A stretch of 64,000 nt of DNA from Liopterus haemorrhoidalis (GCA_963971575.1 OZ020617.1:41388606-41452605); one strand, 5' to 3'. Positions 10,575-22,574 are shown, counted from the stretch's first letter. Notes: a model not told the origin generated them from the sequence alone. Made by a program: numbers and translations.

Positions 10575-11660
10575 TATGGTCGGTGGAAAAAAAATTGATG
10601 TGAAGTGTGAATTTTCACACATTTCAGGGTTTCGCAGGTATTTAATAACTGAATGATGATTATTTGGGATGCCAAAACAAATTTTATGTCAAAATATTTT
10701 TTTTTATGAATTTTAATTCGAATGCCTAATACCATTATTTAAGTTTCTAAAGATGTGCAGTATTTTTTTTTATATATAGCAATGTTCATTAAGATTTTGA
10801 AAATTGCGTCTATGGCTTCCATTGGTTGCTTAAATTATAAGCCCCGCTTTCTGATTTCCTATACATTCAAACATAGAATTAAATTATAATTTCAACACTT
10901 CCCACTTGTCATTAAATTTACGCTCTTAAAAATTAAATGCAAAATTTACCAAAATATAACTAGAATTTTGACAAAATAATTAAAACAAATTAAAAATGCA
11001 AAAAAAATTAACAGAAAAATTAAAATTGACAGGAATCGAACCAGAGTTCGATTCAAATTCCTTCGTTTGCAAATTACGAAGCGTCTACACAATGCACTAC
11101 GCTACGAGAGCTTACTTATTTACTGTGTTACATAGCGAATTAAATATTTAACATATATTAGTTAAAAACACAAAAAATGCGTTATTTTCCGAAAACATAA
11201 TCTGATCAAAAATTCCTGTTGTACTATTCCGGTTCACACCAATGTACATTACTTACAATTTTTTTTGATTTTTAGTTTAAACCATCTGCGCTACAGGGTG
11301 TGAGACAAAAATTTTTTTGCACAATTTTGGCAAATATCGCGTAATTTATTTTGCAAAAATAAAATTTTGATCGTTAATCCACGTACTAAGGGCTTTCATT
11401 TGATACCCTACTCAGAATTTAAAAAAAATATTGTTGTTTTCGATGAGCACATATTTGTTTATATTTTTAGGGGGGTATGTCTTTTAGATGTTTTAGTATT
11501 TTTCCTATGTGCGGGTCAAAGAGTTGTATAAGCATGCCAAATTTCAACTCTCTAGGTTTAGCCGTTTGGCTACAATTTTTACCGAACAGACAGACAGACA
11601 TACAGACAGACGACAAAATGACGGTATAAGGGTTTTTTGGTCATACCTACAAAACACTAA
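10575..11660 (-). repeat. Copy B of the ~1 kb dispersed repeat, with tRNA-like module
   Basis: Read on the minus strand it matches 37900-38945 end to end: GTAGGTATGACC start, (GTCT)n, GGTGTGAACCGGAATAGTAC, the tRNA-like segment, then CAACCAATGGAAGCCATAG and TTTTGGCATCCCAAATAATC. Noncoding throughout. Part of the head is also shared by fragments at 27150-27360 and 39545-39730. Confidence 0.85.
11030..11112 (-). other. tRNA-like module inside repeat copy B
   Basis: On the minus strand the segment starts AGCTCTCGTAGCGTAGTGCA (7-nt acceptor-like arm, then an A-box-like block). It has a TTCGT...ACGAA anticodon-type stem and a near-perfect B box GGTTCGATTCC at 11032-11042. The variable region is too long and no 3' acceptor strand pairs, so it is a tRNA-derived pol III promoter relic rather than a tRNA gene. 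Confidence 0.55.
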
Positions 11661-12109
11661 AAAGATTTTTTAAATGTATTTAGTGTTTTCAAAAGAAAAC
11701 TTTTAAGACGTAGATTAAGAAACGAAAAATATGTTTTTAAAAGTGCTCCTAGATGGAAGCATTGGATAATTGTTTCAAAAGTTTTCGAACCCTGAAATGT
11801 TTGAAAATTCACACTTTACATAATTTTTTTACATTTTTACAAGTGTTGGTATACAAGATATCAAAAAAAAAAAATGATCCTTAACACATCGAGATGAGGA
11901 AATATGTGGACAAGGCCAAAGGTCAACCCTACTGACAATGCCCAAGAAGTGTTTTGGTGTTTGTGGTTAAACTCTCCATCTTTTATGAGCTCTTTCCATA
12001 AGTAGAAGTTTTTCTATCCAGGACCTCATACCAGACGAGCCAAATATCGTAAAATCCTTGACCTACGCGGGTACCTTTAATAAGTAAACAGACAAATTAT
12101 ATAGGTTTT

Positions 12110-12262
12110 ATACAAATGTATTTAAAAAAGCAAAATTATAGTCATTTACAACATAATCCCCTTCTTTCGAAATATATTTGGTCCATCTTTCGACAAGATA
12201 TCGTATTCCGTCAGCACAGAAATTTTTGGGTTGACCTCTTTGGGGTTTTTCTTAAACAATTT
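12110..12262 (-). pseudogene. mariner transposase C-terminal relic
   Basis: On the minus strand the frame reads NFCADGIRYLVERWTKYI then SKEGDYVVNDYN, the usual end of mariner-type transposases (…F…DGI..L..RW.KCI...GDYVE). A stop follows a few codons later. Upstream coding sequence is not recognisable, so only about 40 residues are left. Confidence 0.65.
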
Positions 12263-12407
12263 ATAGCTAGGAATTTTTATGTCTACGGTCCGACACCGAT
12301 TAGGTACGATTTTACGACTACAAAGGTGCTTGTGAGTTCAATTTGTGTAACTATGTGAGGCAATATATAAATATAAAAATAAAAATTAGGTCTGCGTTTT
12401 AAAATTA

Positions 12408-12914
12408 CCGTATATTCCAGCGTACTTTTAACAGGCACTTTTAACATTGAAAGTTTTGTCAAATTTGTTGGGTGCGCGTTATACGCCGGGTATAAAACTT
12501 ACCCGTTCGAAGATTAGACTGGTAATAGTGTAAATAGGGTATAAATAGGATTCCTGTTATATAATGAATACATAATATAAATACTAATCAACTAAACTAT
12601 CTAAATTTGTATATATTTATTTATATTATTTATATACATAACAAAAAATATACCTTAATTATTAATTTAAATAATCTTTATTATGACATAAAAAGTTCAT
12701 CATATTCGTCTTCGCTAATATTATCAGGTGTATCTTCAAATTCAGATGTACTTTCGTCATTAGTTTATACATACGGTTGTTATGAAGGAGTATTGGCATA
12801 AAAGTGTTTCTAGGAAAGCAGATTATAAGGGTGCGCGGTATACGAGGAATACATGCAAAAATTAAAATAAATCTATTCAGATTTGAGGTGCGCGTTATAC
12901 GCCGGAATATACGG
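12408..12914. mobile_element. pogo/Tigger-like MITE, 507 bp
   Basis: Terminal inverted repeats CCGTATATTCCAGCG and CGCCGGAATATACGG are flanked by TA on both sides, the Tc1/mariner-superfamily target. GGTGCGCGTTATACGCCGG recurs inside both ends. On the minus strand near 12690-12760 a frame ends SEDEYDELFMS before a stop, like the acidic C-terminus of pogo-type transposases, so the MITE probably arose by internal deletion. Confidence 0.75.
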
Positions 12915-12943
12915 TAGATATTTTGCCCGTCCGCGGTATAGTT

Positions 12944-12964
12944 TGGGTTGAGAGGCGCTGGTCT
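12944..12964. mobile_element. Isolated hAT terminus
   Basis: TTGGGTTGAGAGGCGCTG followed by GTCTATAT resembles the right end of the hAT elements at 2678 and 15134, preceded by GTCCGCGGTA. No partner end is visible. Confidence 0.4.
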
Positions 12965-13384
12965 ATATCTATATCCACGTACATGTACATCTCACCAAAG
13001 CGATGCGAGCGCCTGCGAGAAAGTAACTCTGAGCACATTGGTACTAACAATAAGGGTATATGCCGCCTTCTATTATTTTTTTGACCTTTGGCACAATTAC
13101 TTTTTTTAAAGCATATCCAGGCGTTGCACTACTACTTTTCACCATCTATATTCTTACCTAAACCATCTCTTTACGATGATTCGTTATGTAAGGTAGTTCC
13201 TACAATCTTTGAAACTAGCCATTAAACATGTAGATTAGGAGAGTTGGACAACATACTTCTTATCATGGCTCAACATATGGTTTGAATTTTATTTAAAATA
13301 ATAAATAACCCCACGCAAATTATAAAAATTCCTCATATTCAAAAATAAAAATAGGCCATTACCATTTTTGTTTACTGATTATCA

Positions 13385-13608
13385 TACGCCTCCATTTCCA
13401 AAACGTTAATATTGTCTCAAATAGCAAAAACACATAATTGGGCGTTATTTATCTATCGTCCTTAGGTGTCAACCGTTGTGAGGAGACATTCCCCAAACGC
13501 CCCCATTTAGAAAATGTTATCATCTTCCCAAATAACAGACAGCTTGGGCGTTATTCCTCCACCGCTATTAGGCGTTAGGCGTCAGTCATTCTTAGGTGAA
13601 ACAGGCGT
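13385..13608. repeat. Diverged tandem duplication, 112-bp period
   Basis: ACGCCTCCATTTCCAAAACG at 13385 and ACGCCCCCATTTAGAAAATG at 13497 begin two units that share TTGGGCGTTATT and CCTTAGGTGTC/TTAGGCGTC in the same order. Noncoding, two copies. Confidence 0.65.
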
Positions 13609-14424
13609 ATTTCTCGCCTTTTTCAAATGACATAAGTTAAGTTCTTCGGTGATCCATTATAAATACAATATTAAAATATTGTTTGTTTGCTTGAGCCCAC
13701 ATAATGTCCTTAGATGACAACCTACGTTGTTTATTGGTAGTTTTTCTCGCATTTGATCCAGATGTTGTTAGAGGTTTGACATTTGAATAGTAACGTAGTG
13801 ATAAACAGTGATTATGTTAAAATGTCTCTTGTGAATTATTGTGTACATACGGTTGAAGTTTCTGTCGATATCAAAAATGTAAGTAGTTGATTGTTCTGAA
13901 TTTGTTTAATTCTTTTTATAGGCGAAAAAAATAACCCGTGTAAAATTGTGTGGACAAAAATATAGATGATCCTCATGTTCATTCGACTTACGACCATTCG
14001 ATCTTACGACAAGCTTCTCTTACTTATTTAATCTTTGGTACTTATTAAGTCTTTCTACCTTGCAGTGTAGGTGTACGAACATGTAGAAATATTGTTTTCG
14101 GCGCTGATTTATCGGCATATATATAGATATTTTAATAGTATCTATGAAATATAAGTGATTCCCTACAAATTAAATCAAAAAAATCAAACGTAATATCAAA
14201 AAAGTGATTCTTGCAAGCTGGCAAATAATTTTTCAAAGATTCATTCTTACTTATGGGCGCATAGTCCATGTGCCTACAAGTACCGATAATCTTTGTTCGT
14301 GTTTGGGTACATTTGAAAGAACAGAGATATTTACCTTCTTTGGGCAACGCTGGCTAGTCAGTGGCAATAGTCTGCAGCAACAATATTCCTACGTGTTAGC
14401 ACCCTAATACTGTAGATGAGTTAA

Positions 14425-14800
14425 TTTTTTCCTGGCGTTGTGTTCCATATTTCTTTCCATCGTGTTCTGTTATTTGTTTTTTATTAGCCCCTTCTACATT
14501 ACACCTCTCTTCGTTATAGCTTCTTCTGTTTCTTGTTGCGAACTTACTTTCATGATCTTACTTTCTTCACTGTTCTTACTTCAAATTTTTATTTTATTAT
14601 TTTGTCTACGCTCGTTCTTTGTTTATGTCCCAGCCATGTTAGCTGTGTTTCTTCCTTTAGGATCATCACGGGCTTTGAATCTAATTTTGCTCTAAATTAA
14701 TCCTTTCTGATTCTGTCTGATTTTGTTTTGTCTTCATATTTTCTTAGAAATCTCAGAGGTATAAGTCAAAATGAATACTGTTATTTTTTTGAAGATCTCC
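14425..14800 (-). pseudogene. RTE-like LINE C-terminal relic
   Basis: Minus-strand frames, broken by stops, read FLRKYEDKTKSDRIRKD, then KPVMILKEETQLTWLGHKQR, then TRWKEIWN. This is the order of the conserved C-terminal block of many LINE polymerases (…GKTRRDRIRN…EILKKRQLSWWGHV.R…RW..). Several frameshifts make it a relic. Confidence 0.6.
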
Positions 14801-14899
14801 AGTTAAGAACGACGTTTTGATGTTGTAGAATTGTTTTCCTTCTGGGCCTACTTTTTCTATAATTTCTTCGTCCAGGATACTCGATGCATTTGTTTAGAC

Positions 14900-15134
14900 C
14901 AGCGTTTCTCAACCGAAAACGTACCAAAATTTATTGTATATGTAGACTCTACATATAACATCCCAGTAATAAAAAAAAACATAGAAAAATGAACAAAAAA
15001 CACAGAAAATTAATAAAAGATCATAAAAAAATTAAGAAAAAATCTCAAAAATAATCATTTATAAGCCTTTCGCGGGCCACTAAATTTTGCTAAGGACTAC
15101 CAGTGGTCCGCAGACCACCGGTTGAGAAACACTG
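14900..15134. mobile_element. hAT MITE, 235 bp, perfect 8-bp target duplication
   Basis: Begins CAGCGTTTCTCAACCG and ends CCGGTTGAGAAACACTG, flanked on both sides by GTTTAGAC (14892-14899 and 15135-15142). The interior matches the left part of the 2001-2678 element in reverse orientation. Confidence 0.9.
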
Positions 15135-16889
15135 GTTTAGACAGTACTTTTGACGCTCGCAAGCATATAGACCTTTGTACAAATTTTCTTAACCTAGAGC
15201 AGATAATAAATGTTAGTTAATAAATTTCTTTAATTATTTTTCAACTTGTTTCGCCAGCTTCTACATTATTATGTATGTTGTATATACAAATAAAAATTTA
15301 GCAAAAATTTAATAAAACTAATTTAATAAAGTTTATCCTAACTAAACATATCTTAACCCAATAATACCGGATAATTTTTCGTAGAAAAAATACAGCTTTG
15401 CATAAAATGCGTTAGATTGTGTATTTAAAATAAATAATTGAAATTAGAATTTTTTGTTTATGCTCGTAGTATGATTACTCTCGGATGGTTTATAGAAAGG
15501 TTGCAATAGATTTGCGACACGTAGATTTCAAGGGAGCAATGTAGACCCAACTTGTGAACCCAATGAAACATCGAATCTTGCTTTCAATTTTGATTATTAA
15601 AAAACTAGATGCACAATTGGACTGCTCAGTAGACTTAATCAGCAGCGCTGTGCTACTTATTTTATTTATTTTAAAAATTAAATGATCTTATTTTATTACT
15701 ATTTTCATTTAGAATCCGAATTGTACTCGCGAATTTGGTATAATTCCCCCGTTTGCATATCAAATTCATGGATCTTTTATCGGAGCTTAGAAAGCTGAAT
15801 CCTGGTTTAAAAGCTAATTGTCTTAGTTTGGAAGAGAAATAGAGACTCTTCTCGTCTGTAAATTTGCATTAAAACAAAATAAGCGAAACATGAATTCGCT
15901 CAACTTCACTATTGACGTTTTTAATAATTTTACTCGTTTTAACTCGTAACTTTTAAAACTATAAATATGAATTGAAAATGAAACAATATGTATTTTATTC
16001 CTTAGAGATTAATCTATTTCTTTAATCTCACAAAAGAGGGCATTACAGTTTTTTAATCTCGTTTGTAGAAAATATTATATTTCTAACCCACTTAACAGCT
16101 GTGATAATATGGTTGCATACATACAGGCGAAAACGGAGTAATATTCCAGTCGAATGATTCGAACAATGTTAGCAATAAAAATAAGTTCCTCCGTATAAAT
16201 TCTATTAACATTTATTGTTTATTTATGTCTTAAAATGTTATATAAGAGAGTAGGCGTTTTAGATTTCGACGAACAGATGGCGCACTAAATTTGACAAACT
16301 TTAAATCTGAATCTAAATCAGCTATCATCAAACAAATCTGATGACGATATTGGAACTATAAACACCTACACGGTAAATTTAATGTTGTAATTCTCTGGCA
16401 TTTTAATTCGTAAGTTCAATATTGTTAACGTGAAGTGAAAGGGTCGTAAATATACCAATCGATTTAGATTCTAGCTGATACATTGTTCTCAGATTACTTA
16501 ATGGAACAAAGGGTCAAATCCTTTTACTTAAATTTAGTTAATGGTTCTTCTGGGAATTGATCAATTTATTTAACGATTTAATAAATAAAATATTATAAAT
16601 TAGTATCTCATGTCCTGAAATTTTGCTTCCTTTGTATATTCTTGGATATTATCGTAGAAATAGATACATTTATCTTTCTTTGTATTCTGATGGCGTATCA
16701 AGACCAGGTCGATGTAGTTGTACGACAAAGTCGCTCGACTCTGTTACGCTACAATGTCGTTCGACAATCAGTTTGTTACATTGTGGTTGAGGTCACGCTA
16801 TATCTCATTATAAACAAAATAAATTTGTAGTTTAATTAACAATATCAGGTTATTGTTATTGTGAAAACAATTAATAAAAAAGTTTAATT

Positions 16890-16960
16890 TTTTACACATT
16901 TCAGGGCTTGGTAGGTATCTACTAAGTGATAACAATTTTTGGATATACGTTTGACTAAAA
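16890..16960. repeat. Short fragment of the ~1 kb repeat end
   Basis: CACATTTCAGGGCTTGGTAG followed by TATCTACTAAGTGATAAC matches the region around 10615-10650 of copy B. Confidence 0.45.
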
Positions 16961-18434
16961 TCGCATAATTATTATTTTTTTAAATCAATTCACCTCTATT
17001 AATTTAAGTGTAAATCTGCGTTCAGAGTTCCTAAATTAGTCGAGTATAGACTATAACTTATGCGCATAGACTCTGTGGTCTTCCTCTTTTCTGTCTCTCT
17101 GTTGTCATTCACTGCACAACCTCTTGAAATTCTTCCTTCGGTAGGTCGTTGTACACATCTAGTAGAGGATATTTTTGTGAGGTCCAGTAAAAATTTCTTG
17201 GACCAGGCATCACCTCTTGACATTTCTGGGGCACGCGATCGTCTGAGGCTACATGGGGTTTTATAATTAAAAATAATCAGATTTCTTAAAAAGTAAACCA
17301 GGAAAACAATAATGCCATGTCAGTCTGTTTTATTGAGAAATGACAAATTGAGAAGTAAAATGATACATTTTGAAATTCTTACTCTTTTTTTAGTGGGCCC
17401 GTAATTCCTTCTAAGTTGCGTGGTGCACCGTCCTTAATTTCTATGACACTGTAAGGAATTATACAGGTGAATTTTCTTCTTGCGAACCCCATCGACAGCA
17501 CTAATAATTTCTAAACTAAATTACATAAGAATGAACATTTTCGTTTAGGTTCACTTCTGCAGTGCGCAGATATAAGAAAAATTAGAGAGAACTGTGGTGC
17601 GGGATCATAATTTTATATTGCTAGGGGCCTCCAGCGGATATAATCTGTATTTGACTATACAAGTTAAGTTGTTTCCCTTGCATCGGCTCTATGATGTCAC
17701 TTATTACTTTTCATTTTACGAATCCTTTTGGAACTTACAGTGCAATTTTAGACAAATCTGTAAGCTATAGACGATCGTATCTAAGGAGTTGTTTTATGTG
17801 TTTTATGGGCAATTTCTTACAGATTCTGTCTGTAAGCTTACAGGTTTTCGCAGAATTGCACCATTGATCCAACTTTGGTTGATCAGAAATGCTTCTCATT
17901 GGCTAGCAGCATTTTATTTTCTCGGTCGTTCATTAACAAGTAACAAATGTAATAGATCTAGAACATTCTATTTTAATTAGCACTATCCCATGTAACTATA
18001 TTTGTAATTTTCAACTGTAATGAATTACAACGCACCTACGTGTAAATTAACATAAGTCATTAATTACAGTATTGCTGTGAGGTTAGCTACAGTTGCATTA
18101 GTAATGGTAAAATGTGGTCTGTTTAATTTAAGATGACATTTCTCACGTTGCTGATTTCACGATAATATCGTGAGGCGGTTCTCTTTAACAAACACAACTG
18201 CAGACTCCCTGCCTGTTTACGAGTGATTGTGAAAATGTTTAATATTCAACAACGCTTAATATAGACATTTACAACATATTTACATATGTTATTTTGAATT
18301 GGATGGCTTATGGTGATGAAAATATTTATTGTAATTTAAAGATAAAGATTAAGAACAGTTTCACCATATTTTACCTTCAACACACCTACTTAAATTAATT
18401 TTAGGTGAAAACAGCTGTTTTTATAATGTCTTAA

Positions 18435-18530
18435 GGGCTGGGTAAATACCATAGTTCTCACAAGTTTCTCAAACAAAACTAACAATCTTAAATAAGATTG
18501 GTAACAACCTATACATCAAATTATGCAACG
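18435..18530. repeat. Dispersed repeat shared with 26905-26990
   Basis: TTTCTCAAACAAAACTAACA, ATCTTAAATAA and GGTAACAACCTATACATCA recur with few differences at 26905-26990. Noncoding, no termini recognised. Confidence 0.6.
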
Positions 18531-19079
18531 AATTTTTATCCTTCTGCTAGGATATTTTTATTTACTAATCAATAGGCGTTTACCTTTAGTCAGTTAGATT
18601 AATCCGAGCGATCCCGATCCGTTCGTAAAGTACAAATTAGCTTATTTTTAGTTTAATAGTTGTAATCAATGACAGAAATTAGACAGTTGCATTTAGCGCC
18701 ATCGTCACCAGGCGTCACTACTTGGCTTCAGACTTATATTGCTTACGAAAATGTAACAAAATCTGAGCAATCCGACAATCTTGTGACGTCTCCAGATCAA
18801 TCTGAGCAATCTTGTGGATTAAATAAACGTAAACACTTAATGATAGAGAACTTTTAAAAATTAAAAAAAGTAACTGCGACCAAAAACATAAAACTACCCC
18901 TAAATGGTCAAGAAAAACTGATAGAAAATATTCACCTACCATAATAAATAATTGTTTCGTTTTGTACCCTAAATAAACACGAAAGTGACTAAAGAGGTCA
19001 GCCGTCAGAAATAGATAGAAGAGAGTTATTTAGTTAGTTAAAATTTTTGGTGCAGCAACAAAGGCTATTTGGACATAAT

Positions 19080-19195
19080 CAGAGCTTCGAACCGGAACTG
19101 AACCGAAAACCGAAAAAACGTTATTTTTGTCGGAACGAAAACCGGAGCTGAACCGAAAAAAAATATCGGTTTATTTCGGTTCAGATAATGTTAAT
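19080..19195. repeat. CCGAAAACCG/GAACCGAA-rich simple repeat
   Basis: Irregular repeats of GAACCG and ACCGAAAA, with an inverted block CGGTTTATTTCGGTTC at the right. Such blocks often sit at the ends of hAT elements, but no termini could be fixed. Confidence 0.4.
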
Positions 19196-19361
19196 GGGAG
19201 TGAATATAAAATACATTTTATTTAAGATTATTTTTTAAACTGATGAGCAGAAAAAAATCGTATTTTTTTTAACTGATAAGTAAAAAAATGCTCTTCTATT
19301 ATTTCGGGGGGGGGGCTAAACGCCCAGAATTAATAGTGTATTTAACTGTAGTGTTACTACG

Positions 19362-19842
19362 CAGCAGACAATATCAAATTGGTTCGCCAAATTTCGTACA
19401 GCTAACTTGAAAACCAAACAAAACAAAAAACAAAATCTGGCTCATCGATCACAAAAAAATATACTGCAACCAACTGGACGAAATGATGCAAAAACTTAAA
19501 GAAAAACAGCCTAGATTTGTCAACAGATCAACTCCTATCTTATTGCATGATAACGCTAGACCACACACTGCACAAATAACTGTGGCAAAACTGCAGAAAT
19601 TGGAATTGGAACTTCATCATCCTCCATACTCACCAGACCTAGCCCTCACTGACTACCACTTCTTCCGCAATTTGGACAACTTTTTAATAGGAAAACAGTT
19701 TAATTCGGACAATGCTGTAAAACTGGCCTTCCAGGAATTCATTGACTCTCGTCCGCCAGGGATTTATACCACCGGCCTGAACAACTTGCCGCGTAAATGG
19801 CAAAAGTATATAGACAATATGGGTGTATACTTTGATGAATAA
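19362..19842 (+). pseudogene. mariner transposase relic, internally deleted
   Basis: 19362-19415 reads QQTISNWFAKFRTANLK, an N-terminal HTH segment. From about 19455 an open frame reads IYCNQLDEMMQKLKEKQPRF, then PILLHDNARPHTA with the second catalytic Asp, then PPYSPDLALTDYHFF with the third, and ends DNMGVYFDE before a stop at 19840-19842. This is the C-terminal third of a DD34D mariner transposase. The region between HTH and VYCEQLD, including the first catalytic Asp, is missing, so the gene is dead although the C-terminal 120 codons are intact. Confidence 0.85.
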
Positions 19843-19960
19843 AATAATTCCTTATATTTGTAAGCTATCAACCAACTTTGCCATTTTTTTCTACATATTT
19901 CATCCTTGACGACCTAATATATCTTTACAAAATAATTTTTGTCACTGAGAGTTCTCACCA

Positions 19961-20058
19961 TAACCGAGTACCCGTCGCCGAGTCAACGTCGCCAAGTTTA
20001 CGTCGCCGAATTGACGTCGCCGAGTTGATGTTGCCGAGCTGACCTTCGCCAAGTTGTC
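19961..20058. repeat. 14-bp minisatellite, about 6-7 units
   Basis: Consecutive 14-mers on the consensus GTCGCCGAGTTGAC: GTCGCCGAGTCAAC, GTCGCCAAGTTTAC, GTCGCCGAATTGAC, GTCGCCGAGTTGAT, GTTGCCGAGCTGAC, then a decayed unit. The period is not a multiple of three, so it is not a coding repeat. It lies about 120 bp after the mariner relic and is GC-rich against its surroundings. Confidence 0.85.
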
Positions 20059-21224
20059 GCTATCGACAAGAGTTGTTGGAAGACAAATTACTTAAGTACG
20101 GATAAAAGTCGAATAAACGGGGGAGGCATATGCCCAATACTGGACCAAATAACGATGATTATAATGATGTTAATGAAAAAGCCGTTCTTGTCGCTATATT
20201 TTGGAAAAAATTCAACTTGATTTCGGAGACGTAAATATATAATTTATAACAAATACTCTGCGTCAAATGAACGGCTTATCCACGCATCCCCGGTCTATAA
20301 ATGCTTTGTCGGGTTTCACTTTAAATTCTTAAGCTATTCCCTTAATTCAGATAAATACAGTATTTATAATAACGGTATTGTTTTGGTGTCAAACAGTTTA
20401 ATAACCACTGTTTAAACTACAGATTCCTAACCTAGAAAGCAGAGAAGATGAGTCAGGTTTAGCATTTTTTTTCAAAACCCACTGATTACGTCCCTGTCAC
20501 GATTCTCTCGTTCCCATACATTCAAACCACAAGGAAGAACGTATAAATTATTTCACTTCTATAACTGTAACTTTCAAAAACGTTAACACTTTTCAATCAT
20601 AAACTAACAATAATGTAATTAAGATGTCATAAAATAGTTTATTAGTTAAATGTTTAAATTTAATTAACTAATTTACATTCTGGATTCATTGTTGAGTTAT
20701 TATTAAAGCCGCGCCTTAGAAGTTTGTTGAGTGCGTAACTAATATGTTAAGTGTGTTGCATATTTATCAGGCGTTTAAATTTAACACGTTTTATAAGAAT
20801 TTTATCCTCACAAATGTAAAAAGATTCTTTGTGAAGCTAAGACATGGAGTAGTTAAAGATAAAATAAGAATTTAAATTGCAGACCTTTGTATAAATGTAA
20901 GAGAAAATTTTAATTAGCAAATATGTTGACCAAAAAGATATATCAAATGAAGAATTTTGGGAAATAACTGGGCAGAAGAAAATCAAAATAACATAATGTA
21001 CAAAAAATGATGATGGATAAAGCATACTTCAAACCAGTCACTTGAAAATATCACATTGTAAGTTCTAGAATGTAATTCATTAGGTGAAAAGAAATGACAG
21101 TAATCAAATGTTGCTACAAAAGATAGTAGGAGTATTAGGAAAGAATATGAAGAACAAGTCTTGGGTAGAGATGTAAACAAAAATGAAAGATAGAAAATTG
21201 TTGACAGAAATTATTAAAGAATTG

Positions 21225-21315
21225 CAAAAAAGAGCCATGAAAGCTGATAAGATACATATGGCCAAATCAACTTTAGGCTTATTGGCATACACACGCCCTT
21301 TAAGATAATCAATAT
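21225..21315 (-). pseudogene. Possible Tc1/mariner-type transposase scrap
   Basis: The minus-strand frame contains DYLKGRVYANKPKVDLA, close to GYLKSKVYANKPTSLA of the nested element at 62041-62975. Only about 15 residues match, so this is tentative. Confidence 0.35.
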
Positions 21316-21569
21316 CAGCGTTTCTGAACCGGGGGGCCGCGAAATCATACAAAATCGAAACATGAAAATATAATAAAAATGCAGTCAATCTTGCAAGATA
21401 TAAATTTTATTCATATTTATAAATACGAGTATCTTATATTTATATTCATAAAACTATACTTTTCATAACATAAATAAAATAAATATTCTATTTATTTTTA
21501 TACATAATGTACTTATCTAGACAACTAATTTAAACTACAGGCTATTTTAAACGTTGAAGTTGTCACTAG

Positions 21570-21828
21570 CAGAGTCGAAGTAACGGCCTGGCATCGGGGC
21601 CAGTGTCAGGGGCGCGAGGCCTAAAGAGGGGCGCCATGGGCGTGTTTTTTTCTTTGTTTTTGATCATCATTTGTAGTGCAAAAGCGAAGACTTTTTTTAG
21701 ATCATCACTTGTATTTTGGAAGTGAGGACTTTTTTTTAGCTTGTATTTTCAGTTGTATATAAAAGAGCGCTATTTTCAGTTAATTTAATTTATTTGCCAA
21801 GGGCGCCAAAAACATTGCTACGGCCCTG
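21570..21828. mobile_element. hAT MITE, 259 bp, perfect 8-bp target duplication
   Basis: Termini CAGAGTCGAAGTAACG and, inverted, CAGGGCCGTAGCAATG are flanked by GTCACTAG on both sides (21562-21569 and 21829-21836). Inside are GGGCGCC blocks near each end and two copies of a GTGAGGACTTTTTTT/ATCATCACTTGTA unit, also found at 30537 and 32559. Confidence 0.88.
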
Positions 21829-22314
21829 GTCACTAGCTAACTTTATAATGAGTAAATGGGCTTTTACTAAACAAAATGATCAAAAGCTTCATTCAATCGT
21901 TAAAAAATACTATATTTGAAAATCTAGTTCCGCTTTAACCAAAGAAACAGACTATAAGTAGACTATATCAAGGTCAAATCAATTGTATGTTTCGATTGAT
22001 GGGTTTCTCTGACAATGGTTAGCATTGGAGGTGCTTCAAGTATTTTTAAGTTGTACTTTGAAATAGGTACGACTTGAAAGTGCAATATTTTTATTATATA
22101 TTTTTTTAATTGCTCTCTGAGCTACAGATAACTCAAGAGTAAGGATGCGAATTTGTTTAAATTAAAATGGAAGGCATTTTGAACACTTGTGAATAAAAAT
22201 ACTTTACTTTCAAGTTGTTATAGGGAATATAATCGTCATTTAAAAATATCACAGTTTTTTGTCAACCGTAAAAGATATTTAAAAAATGTTTAAGTAAACG
22301 TTGTTGAAAAGCTC

Positions 22315-22490
22315 TATCCAAAGATATCTAATATGACATACGTTCCCATTTAAAAATTCGAAATTGTCCTTGATATCCTGTATTTCCGTTTTTTCCGGAA
22401 AATTTCAAGACTACCATTTAATTTTGTGGATAAATTTTAGATTAAAAATTTTCCCAATTTGCTCACACGTAGCTTTTTCGAAAAAACTCT
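22315..22490. repeat. Second copy of the 5850-6040 repeat
   Basis: Same order of blocks as at 5850-6040 (AAGATATCTAATATGACATA, then CGTTCCCATTTAAAAATTCG). Noncoding. Confidence 0.55.
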
Positions 22491-22574
22491 GATCTCATAA
22501 ACATACCAAAAACTATACATTTTTTGGGATGGTTTGTCTATGTATGTTTTATAAGTAGTCGTACAGTACCATAC

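Noticed and set aside
14438..14695. 85-codon plus-strand frame, very hydrophobic
   Set aside because: It is the opposite strand of the LINE relic at 14425-14800.
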